Assembly: GCA_946886865.1 (NCBI GenBank)
Contig: CAMPJI010000002.1
Location: 1-64,000 of the forward strand
Source: an uncultured Lysobacterales bacterium
GTDB lineage: Bacteria; Pseudomonadota; Gammaproteobacteria; Xanthomonadales; Xanthomonadaceae
DNA: 64,000 nucleotides
Reading direction: 5' to 3'
The notes beneath the pieces were generated by a model. The model was not told the origin of the DNA. It worked only from the letters and a program-made list of their open reading frames with translations, and made no database searches. Positions 57,750-64,000 of the stretch are shown one piece after another (the stretch's first letter is position 1; each line of letters begins with the position of its first letter). The position numbers and the translations under genes are program-made.

Positions 57750-58673
57750 ATGACTCCAGACGACTCCGCACACGCTTCCGACCACGACGGCCTCACCCGT
57801 TTCCTCATCCTGGGTGCCGGCGTGCGCGGGGTCCGCGTCCATCTCCAGGACACGTGGCAACAGATACGCGAACGCGAGGCCTACCCCGCCGCCGCCGCGG
57901 AACTGCTGGGGGAAGCCTGCGTCGCGGCGGCGTTGCTGACCGGGCACACCAAGGTCGATGGCCGGCTCTCGATCCAGTTGCAGGGTCGGGCCGCGATCCG
58001 GACGCTGTTTGCGGAGTGCACCGCCGCCGGCACCTTGCGCGGGATCGTCCAACTGGCCGAAGGCGCGTCACCGACGCGCGACCTGCGGGATCTCGGGCCA
58101 GACGCGGTTCTGGCCATCACCGTCGAGAACCCCCGGCCCGGGAGGCAGGGCAGTGGCCAGGAGCCCGTTCGCTACCAGGGACTGGTGTCGCTCACATCCG
58201 ACACGCTCGCGGGCGCGCTCGAGGGCTATTTCCAGCAGTCCGAGCAGCTTCCCACCCGCCTGTTGCTGGCCGCCGACAATGAGCGCGCGGCTGGTCTGAT
58301 GCTGCAGAAACTTCCGGGTGACGAGGGCGACGAAGATGGCTGGAGCCGGGTGGGTGCGCTGTTCGACACGCTGGGAGCTGCCGAATTGCTGGACCTGCCC
58401 AGCGATACGCTGCTAACGCGCCTGTTCCACGAGGATGGCGTGGAGATACTGGGGCATAAGCCCTTGTCGTTCGCGTGCTCATGCTCTCGCGAACGCGTAT
58501 CGGCGATGCTGGCATCGCTGGGCGCGGAGGAAGCACGGGCTGCAGCGGCCGAGGGCAAGGCGGAGGTGCGTTGCGAATTCTGTGGGCAGCGTTACAACTT
58601 CAGCACCCGGGAAATCGAGACACTGCTTGCACTCCATGGGCAGGAGATGCCGCCATCCGAGCGCGTGCAGTAA
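57750..58673 (+). CDS. hslO: Redox-regulated chaperone Hsp33
   Basis: Holdase chaperone activated by oxidation. The 307-residue protein has the N-terminal substrate-binding domain with GVRGVRVHLQ and the C-terminal zinc switch with CSCS and, about 35 residues on, CEFC, the four cysteines that bind zinc when reduced. The GQRYNF motif follows. The start ATG 57750 lies near the divergent mtgA; a longer in-frame option starting at 57597 reads into mtgA and is rejected. Confidence 0.95.
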   Translation: MTPDDSAHASDHDGLTRFLILGAGVRGVRVHLQDTWQQIREREAYPAAAAELLGEACVAAALLTGHTKVDGRLSIQLQGRAAIRTLFAECTAAGTLRGIVQLAEGASPTRDLRDLGPDAVLAITVENPRPGRQGSGQEPVRYQGLVSLTSDTLAGALEGYFQQSEQLPTRLLLAADNERAAGLMLQKLPGDEGDEDGWSRVGALFDTLGAAELLDLPSDTLLTRLFHEDGVEILGHKPLSFACSCSRERVSAMLASLGAEEARAAAAEGKAEVRCEFCGQRYNFSTREIETLLALHGQEMPPSERVQ

Positions 58674-58679
58674 GGGGAT

Positions 58680-58699
58680 TTGCTGCCGACCGGCGGCAA
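58680..58699 (+). terminator. Probable intrinsic terminator of hslO
   Basis: TTGCTGCC (58680-58687) pairs with GGCGGCAA (58692-58699, one G-U pair) around a GACC loop, followed by TTGTTAAAT. It directly follows the hslO stop. Confidence 0.5.
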
Positions 58700-58728
58700 T
58701 TGTTAAATAAACATAAACCGCCTATAGT
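58700..58728 (+). promoter_or_regulatory. Sigma-70-type promoter of the 58784 gene
   Basis: TTGTTA (58700-58705) and TATAGT (58723-58728) are separated by 17 bases, an ideal spacing. An inverted repeat, GTTCCCA (58727-58733) with TGGGAAC (58744-58750), overlaps the expected start of transcription near 58735 and may be an operator or a 5'-end hairpin. Confidence 0.65.
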
Positions 58729-58783
58729 TCCCATCCGATCAGGTGGGAACTCCGCCCATCAGGACAGGTCGTAGAGCAACGGA

Positions 58784-59659
58784 ATGAAGACGCGATCGCT
58801 GCAATTGCCGCTTGCTGTCCTGCTTGCCCTCGGGCTGGCGGGCGGTGTGCACGCGCAATCCGGCAGCGGGTCACGTACAGACAGCACGGTACTGCCCGTC
58901 TGGAACAAGGCCAGCGGCAATCTCGAGGCGGTGTTGCTGCTGGAACCGGCACCCGCCGCCGCCGGCCGCTGGCGCGTTGGACGCAGCCTGCTTGATGCCA
59001 ACCTGGGCGCCACCGCCACCGATTCGCTCGGTCTGGTCTGCGATCGCAAGGCCGGACTGGCAGGGGCCATCGGCAACCTCGCCAACCATTGCATGCTCGC
59101 CTCCCTGGATGGCAGTGACCGCTCCCGCAACGGAGCGCGCCAGCTCACGGCCGGCGCAAGCCTTTCGCGCAACGGTAACCGGATCGGCCTCTCCCTCGGC
59201 GAGGGGCGGGACACCCTGCCCAGCTGGCTCAGCCCGAACGGCCGCACGGCGCAGCTGGACGAGAACACGCTCACCGTCTACGGCCAGAAGAACATCGGCC
59301 GCGAAGCCACCGTGTCGATTGGAGGCACCTGGGCCCGCGCACGTCTGATTCCGGCGGGCGAAGTGCCCGACTCCGTCAGCAGCCACTTCAACGACCGGTG
59401 GAACACCCAGAGCGTGACCGTCGGGGCCGACATCGGCGACTTCGGGGCGAGCATCATCGGTCGCGTTGTCGATACGCCGGAGCAGGAGGGCCAATGGGAG
59501 GGCCTGGGGCTCGGTCTGACGTGGCGCACGCCATGGAGCGGCCAGCTCACGGTGGGCGCGGAGAACGTGGTCACCCGCGGCAAGAACCCATTTGCGCCCA
59601 ACAATGGCGACAAAGAAGAGGGAACGGTTCCTTACGTTCGGTACGAGCAAGACCTCTAA
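58784..59659 (+). CDS. Secreted/outer-membrane beta-rich hypothetical protein
   Basis: A 291-residue exported protein that I do not recognise. Signal peptide 1 to about 25 (LAVLLALGLAGGVHA, cut before QSGSG). The mature part alternates glycine and hydrophobic residues in a beta-strand pattern and ends VPYVRYEQDL, like the last strand of an outer-membrane barrel; this suggests, but does not prove, a barrel. Two cysteines (LVCDRK, NHCML) could pair. It has its own strong promoter, and lies 84 bases before the TPR-sulfotransferase gene. Confidence 0.7.
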   Translation: MKTRSLQLPLAVLLALGLAGGVHAQSGSGSRTDSTVLPVWNKASGNLEAVLLLEPAPAAAGRWRVGRSLLDANLGATATDSLGLVCDRKAGLAGAIGNLANHCMLASLDGSDRSRNGARQLTAGASLSRNGNRIGLSLGEGRDTLPSWLSPNGRTAQLDENTLTVYGQKNIGREATVSIGGTWARARLIPAGEVPDSVSSHFNDRWNTQSVTVGADIGDFGASIIGRVVDTPEQEGQWEGLGLGLTWRTPWSGQLTVGAENVVTRGKNPFAPNNGDKEEGTVPYVRYEQDL

Positions 59660-59742
59660 CGCATTGGGGGACAGGCCTTTGCTCTTACCAGCCGATCGCC
59701 CCACACAGGTAGGATTAGGGACTTTCCAAGTTCGGATCCACC

Positions 59743-61494
59743 ATGCAGCAGTCCGGCGCACTTGCGCATGCAGAACTGATGATCAGGTGCGGGGATCACG
59801 CTCGCGCGGCGGGATTTCTCAAGGATTACCTCGCTCGCAGCCCTGCTGACCCCTTTGCATACCGCCTGCTCGGACTCGCGGTATCGAGCAGCGGTCAAGT
59901 TGATGAAGCAATCGCTCACCTTGCGAAGGCGCGTCAGCTCTCCCCGACATCCGCTTTGTTCGCACGCGACTTGGGCAAGATGCTTGCTCAATCCAATCAT
60001 TTGGATGAGGCGACGGGGCACTTTGCTCATGCCACCTCGCTCGATCCAGAAGACTTCGAAGGATGGCTGCTACTCGGGGTCACTGCCGGACGCCTACGGC
60101 GTTTCGACGAGTCGCTCGGCGCATTGCGGAAGGCGCACGCGCTGGCTCCATCTAATACAACCGTCACTCGGGAACTCGCGGAGCGCGTCTTTGAGTCGGC
60201 GGGCCCCGCAGAGGCATTGCCACTCTGGAGAAAAATCGCGGCGCAGCATCTTGATGATGTACATGCTCAGCTGCGCCTGGGAGAGACGTTGAGCAGACTT
60301 GGCATGCATGACGATGCAGCAAAGAGCTATCGCTACGCGGTTTCCATCACGCCAGAATCGCCTGAACTCTGGTTGGCACTGGGCCAGTCTCTCGAAGACA
60401 ACGCGAATCGCGAGGGAGCTCAAGCAGCCTATCAGGCGGCACTCGACCTCCGGCCGGACTGGCCCCTCCCCTTGAGCGCGTTGCTGGGCATTGCCAAAAG
60501 TTCTGGCAACGCGACCTTCATCGTCCAAGCCGAGGCTTTGTTGTCTAGGGATGACTTGGAGGAGAGCGGCCGTGCGTTGTTAGCGTACGAACTCGGAAAA
60601 GCGCATGACGCTCGCGGCGAGCATTCGTCCGCATTTGACAGGTGGAGCGAAGCAAATCGAGCGCGTCGAAACCTCGCCGGCCCGATGGACCGCGACGCAC
60701 TCGAAAGGTGGGTCGCTGAGGCGACAAGCACATCTGAACTTCCAGGACCAACCGTCCACCACGCCGACCACAGTGATCAAGCACTGGTTTTCATTGTGGG
60801 CATGCCACGCAGTGGAACCACCCTTACCGAGCAAATCCTGGCGGCGCATCCGCGTGTGGTCGGATGTGGCGAGCTACCCGATATCAACTTGATCGCACAG
60901 AGCGCAGCGCGTTACGGCCGAGCCTCAATCCCTCAGACAGAGCTTCGCGCATGGGCGGAAGGCTATCTGATGTCTGCGCATAGGCACTCTACTGATGCGC
61001 GGAACGCATTGAGATATGTCGACAAGGCTCCTCTCAACTTCTTCCACCTCCCCCTCATAGCAGCCATGTTCCCCAAGGCGCGGGTCATCTGGGTGCGACG
61101 GGACCCCCGCGATATTGCACTTTCAATCTACAGCCAGAACTTTTCGCCGGACGCCCGCTTTGCGACTGATCTTGAGGATCTGGGTCACTTCATCAATGCC
61201 CATGTACGACTCATGCGCCACTGGATCGATGCTCTTCCACTCAGCTCCTTGGAGCTGAACTATCACGCTCTAGCACTCGACCCTGAGCCTCAGGTCCGTC
61301 GTCTCATGAACTTCGTCGGCCTTGAGTGGGACGCGCGCTGCCTGGACTTCCATCGCAGCACTCGAGGCGTGCAGACCCCGAGCCGCTGGCAGGTTCGAGA
61401 GCCCGTTCATACTCGCTCGCTCGATCGTTGGCGCCGCTATGAAGGCAATCTCCAGCCGCTCATCGCCACACTCGATGCCGACTCGTATCTATAA
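59743..61494 (+). CDS. TPR-repeat sulfotransferase
   Basis: A 583-residue fusion. The N-terminal half (about residues 10-290) is a set of tetratricopeptide repeats (for example LLGLAVSSSGQVDEAIAHLA, AKMLAQ-type helices). The C-terminal half is a PAPS-dependent sulfotransferase with the 5'-phosphosulfate loop FIVGMPRSGTTLTEQIL (about 349-366) and the 3'-phosphate motif RVIWVRRDPRDIALSIYSQ (about 445). No membrane segment. GC is visibly lower than in core neighbours. The target may be a peptide, protein or glycan; it precedes a TonB receptor gene, a common Xanthomonadaceae pairing. A role in sulfating the receptor or its ligand is inference. Confidence 0.9.
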   Translation: MQQSGALAHAELMIRCGDHARAAGFLKDYLARSPADPFAYRLLGLAVSSSGQVDEAIAHLAKARQLSPTSALFARDLGKMLAQSNHLDEATGHFAHATSLDPEDFEGWLLLGVTAGRLRRFDESLGALRKAHALAPSNTTVTRELAERVFESAGPAEALPLWRKIAAQHLDDVHAQLRLGETLSRLGMHDDAAKSYRYAVSITPESPELWLALGQSLEDNANREGAQAAYQAALDLRPDWPLPLSALLGIAKSSGNATFIVQAEALLSRDDLEESGRALLAYELGKAHDARGEHSSAFDRWSEANRARRNLAGPMDRDALERWVAEATSTSELPGPTVHHADHSDQALVFIVGMPRSGTTLTEQILAAHPRVVGCGELPDINLIAQSAARYGRASIPQTELRAWAEGYLMSAHRHSTDARNALRYVDKAPLNFFHLPLIAAMFPKARVIWVRRDPRDIALSIYSQNFSPDARFATDLEDLGHFINAHVRLMRHWIDALPLSSLELNYHALALDPEPQVRRLMNFVGLEWDARCLDFHRSTRGVQTPSRWQVREPVHTRSLDRWRRYEGNLQPLIATLDADSYL

Positions 61495-61524
61495 GTTATT
61501 GTTTTATATAGACCTGGCCAGCAG

Positions 61525-61540
61525 GTCCCCCTTGGGGGAC
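61525..61540. terminator. Hairpin between the sulfotransferase and TonB receptor
   Basis: A perfect 7-bp stem (61525-61531 with 61534-61540, 2-base loop) lies 31 bases after the sulfotransferase stop. No T tract follows, so it may weaken rather than stop read-through into the receptor gene; TAGTAT at 61582-61587 may be a receptor -10 box. Confidence 0.35.
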
Positions 61541-61676
61541 GCGTCCGCTTAACGACACTTTAATTTTGCGGAGGGAAGGGCTAGTATCGGCCGACCTTGC
61601 TGTTTTGGCGCAGCAGTTTTGACGCTTGCAATGAGGTCCCCTTGGGCAAATCAAGTCACACTTGGAGAGAGAGAGC

Positions 61677-64000
61677 ATGACCCTTAAGACCACCAAGCTC
61701 CGCGACGCGATTGGTTTCGCGATTGCCATGAGCGCAACCGGCCTCATCGGAATGGGCAGCGCGTTTGCTCAGGAAGCTGGCGAAGAAGGCCAGACCGAAG
61801 AAGCTACGACCCTTGACCGCATCGAAGTCACCGGCTCGCGCCTGAGCCGCGCCAGCGTTGAGGGCGCGCTCCCGGTGGTCGTTATCGACCGCGAGGAGAT
61901 CGAGGCCAGCGGCGAGGCGTCGGTTGCCGACTACCTGCGCACCACGAACTTCAGCTCCACCGGCCAGTTCCGTCCGCAGTCGGGCAGCTCGGCACAGTCC
62001 GGCGCATTTGCCGACCTCCGCGGCCTCGGTTCGCAGCGCACCCTGGTCCTCATCGACGGCCACCGCGCCCCGAAGGCGCCGTTTGCAGCCTCGGCTCAGG
62101 ACCTGAACGTCATCCCGATGGCCGCGGTTGAGCGCATCGAAGTGCTGACCGATGGCGCATCGGCCGTCTACGGTGCCGACGCCGTCGGCGGCGTGATCAA
62201 CATCATCACCCGCAAGGACTACAACGGCGCCAGCCTGATGGTCGGCAAGTCGATCCCGGAATGGGGCGACACCGACGAGGCCGCCGCGCTGGTGGGCGTC
62301 AGCGGCGACCGGGGCAGCATCGTGGCGGGCTTCTCTCACAACCGCCGCGCGATGATCTACACGCGTGACCGTCCTTGGGGTTCCACTCCGGGCGCCAGCA
62401 CCTTCGGCAACAACTACATCCGTGTCGATCCTGCGACCGGCGCCATTGTGCCCGACCCGATTCGTGGAGATATCTTTATCCCGGTCGAAGGCGGCTGCAC
62501 CAACGAGAACTTCTACATCAGCCCCATCAATGGCCGCTGCGTGTACAACTTCAACGCCGTCGCCGCCGATGAAGCCAGCACGAACAACAAGTCGTTCTTC
62601 GCGAACGGCACCTTTGACATCAACGACGACTGGTCGATGTACCTGCGCACCAGCGTCGCCAACACCAAGTCGTTCGGTCGTTACGCTCCGACCCCGGGTG
62701 TGGTTGTCCTTGATCCGGACTCCGCGGGCAATCCGGCCCCCGGCTTTGTCACGTACCTGTACCACCGCTTTGCTGCGGCCGGTAACCGTGACAACAGCAC
62801 GAACGCCAACGTTTACGACATCAACCTCGGTGTCGACGGTCGCCTGACCGACAACGCAGACCTCCGCGCCGGCGTGCGTTACAACACGTACGACTACAAG
62901 GAGTTCGGCCGCAACTACATCGTCCAGTCGCTGGCCGAGCAGGCCATCAATGACGGCACTTACAACATCTACGATCCGGGCTCCACGCCGGAAGATGTTC
63001 TGAACTCGATCAAGGCTACGATCACTCGCGAAAGCGACTTCACCACCAAGGAAGCGTACTTCAACGTCACCATGTACGACCTGTTCCAGATGGGTGGTGG
63101 CGGTGCAGGTATCGCGGTGGGTGGCGAGTTCCGCAAGGAAGACTACGCCGACGTTTACGACTCCCTGTCCGCTGCTGGCGTCGTTCTTGGCAGCTCGGGT
63201 GCGTCGTCCGGTGACTCGCGCGAGGTTTCGGCTCTCTACAGCGAGCTGCAGCTGCCGATCACGTCCAACTTCGAGCTCAACTTTGCCGGCCGCTGGGAGG
63301 ACTACTCCGACTACGGCAGCAACTTCGCCCCCAAGGCGTCGTTCCGTTGGCAGCCGCTGGACTCGCTGACGCTGCGTGGCTCGGTGGGTCGCGGCTTCGT
63401 TGCCCCGACGCTGGACATCATCTCGCAGGCCACGGCGTTCTCCGCTGATACCGTGAACGACCCGGCCACCTGCGTGGCGTTCGGAGACTACCCCGCCGGC
63501 ACGCCCGATCCGCTGGCCTACTGCACCGAGACCGGCGGCATCAACGGCGTGCAGGTCGATGCATTCCGCGAGGCAGCCGAGGGCCTGGGTGCGGAAGAGT
63601 CCGAGCAGTACCAGTTTGGCGTCGTGTGGGATGCAACCGACTGGCTGAACGTGGCTTTGGATTACTGGAACATCACCATCACCGACCGTATCGCCTTCTT
63701 CAGCTCGCAGAAGCTGGTCGATATCGACATCGGTGATGACCCGACTCCGTTCCCCGGTGCGCCTTGCTCGATCACCCGCAACCCGTTGCTCGGCAATGCG
63801 ATCGACGAGATCCACAACTGCTACTTCAACCAGGGTGAAGTGGAAACCGATGGTCTCGACCTTTCGGTTCGTACGAACTTCGACATGGCGGGTTGGGGCG
63901 AGCTGAGCAATGAGCTCCGCGCTTCCTACCAGAATGAGTACACCATCGATGGTGGTGAGGACCAGGTTGGGCTGCAGGGCTTCCCGCAGCTGCGGGCCAC
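61677..64000 (+). CDS. TonB-dependent outer-membrane receptor (Oar-like), 3' truncated by window edge
   Basis: Outer-membrane receptor, 774 codons visible with no stop before the window edge. Signal peptide 1 to about 31 (FAIAMSATGLIGMGSAFA), a TonB-box-like region (TTLDRIEVTGSRL), the plug domain (about 55-190, ADLRGLGSQRTLVLIDGHRA, and VERIEVLTDGASAVYGADAVGGVINIITRK), then many barrel strands. A Shine-Dalgarno-like GGAGAG precedes the ATG 61677. The substrate is not evident. A long minus-strand open frame opposite (61656-63815) is a coding shadow. It lies 182 bases after the sulfotransferase. Confidence 0.95.
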   Translation, partial: MTLKTTKLRDAIGFAIAMSATGLIGMGSAFAQEAGEEGQTEEATTLDRIEVTGSRLSRASVEGALPVVVIDREEIEASGEASVADYLRTTNFSSTGQFRPQSGSSAQSGAFADLRGLGSQRTLVLIDGHRAPKAPFAASAQDLNVIPMAAVERIEVLTDGASAVYGADAVGGVINIITRKDYNGASLMVGKSIPEWGDTDEAAALVGVSGDRGSIVAGFSHNRRAMIYTRDRPWGSTPGASTFGNNYIRVDPATGAIVPDPIRGDIFIPVEGGCTNENFYISPINGRCVYNFNAVAADEASTNNKSFFANGTFDINDDWSMYLRTSVANTKSFGRYAPTPGVVVLDPDSAGNPAPGFVTYLYHRFAAAGNRDNSTNANVYDINLGVDGRLTDNADLRAGVRYNTYDYKEFGRNYIVQSLAEQAINDGTYNIYDPGSTPEDVLNSIKATITRESDFTTKEAYFNVTMYDLFQMGGGGAGIAVGGEFRKEDYADVYDSLSAAGVVLGSSGASSGDSREVSALYSELQLPITSNFELNFAGRWEDYSDYGSNFAPKASFRWQPLDSLTLRGSVGRGFVAPTLDIISQATAFSADTVNDPATCVAFGDYPAGTPDPLAYCTETGGINGVQVDAFREAAEGLGAEESEQYQFGVVWDATDWLNVALDYWNITITDRIAFFSSQKLVDIDIGDDPTPFPGAPCSITRNPLLGNAIDEIHNCYFNQGEVETDGLDLSVRTNFDMAGWGELSNELRASYQNEYTIDGGEDQVGLQGFPQLRA

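Noticed and set aside
61656..63815. 719-codon open frame on the minus strand
   Set aside because: It is the antisense shadow of the TonB-dependent receptor, whose plus-strand frame has a signal peptide, plug motifs and barrel pattern. The antisense product is a low-complexity Val/Gly/Arg sequence with no domain.

Overview
The window is a GC-rich (about 70%) chromosomal segment of a gamma-proteobacterium of the Xanthomonadaceae/Lysobacteraceae, closest in gene order and protein style to Lysobacter, Luteimonas or Xanthomonas. The pointers are the kdsD-kdsC-lptCAB-rpoN-hpf-ptsN-hprK-rapZ-EIIA-HPr-EI-mgtE run, the pilU-pilT/yggS-proC block, a MetX-like/metB/hom operon, GTAG-headed REP-type repeats and an Oar-like TonB receptor. 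Genus is inferred from general knowledge, not from a search. Most of the window is core genome; no phage, integron, CRISPR array, tRNA or rRNA was seen.

Layout. 0-5 kb: Kdo synthesis and LPS transport (kdsD, kdsC, lptC, lptA, lptB), then rpoN. 5-10.5 kb: hpf and a permease-less regulatory phosphotransferase system (ptsN, hprK, rapZ, EIIA-Man, HPr, EI), then mgtE. 12-14 kb (minus): pyrB, ruvX, yqgE. 14-17.5 kb: a CHASE3-like/PAS kinase, two single-domain response regulators and tag in one overlapping unit. 17.7-23 kb: FKBP isomerase, pilU, pilT, and divergently yggS, proC and a DUF4426-like lipoprotein. 23-30.6 kb: BtuF-like binding protein, membrane diguanylate cyclase, pdxH, a glycerate-kinase-like gene, dodecin, aroKB, WGR protein, hemE. 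30.8-43 kb: two giant propeller sensors (a 1210-aa hybrid kinase and a 1027-aa diguanylate cyclase) flanking a yceI-cytochrome b561-yceI operon, a glutaredoxin-like gene, sdaA, a low-GC orphan and a glyoxalase-fold gene. 43.3-47 kb (minus): methionine operon metX-metB-hom behind a SAM-I riboswitch. 47-58.7 kb: NHL-like lipoprotein, M23 peptidase, HDOD protein, prfC, hemolysin III, MliC-like lipoprotein, AsmA protein, CBS protein, GtrB-type glycosyltransferase, mtgA, hslO. 58.8-64 kb: a secreted beta-rich orphan, a TPR-sulfotransferase and a TonB-dependent receptor cut by the right edge.

Most notable: (i) a SAM-I riboswitch before metX in which a perfect 7-bp hairpin can compete with both P1 and P4; (ii) an apparent in-frame insertion of a roughly 187-bp intergenic-type repeat into hom, resembling a repeat copy at 39.8-40 kb; (iii) nested A-B-B'-A' arrays of GTAG-headed REP hairpins; (iv) the TPR-sulfotransferase/TonB-receptor pair; (v) an isolated low-GC membrane/coiled-coil orphan at 38.5 kb. 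The TonB receptor has no stop inside the window and is overlain by a long antisense open frame that should not be called.
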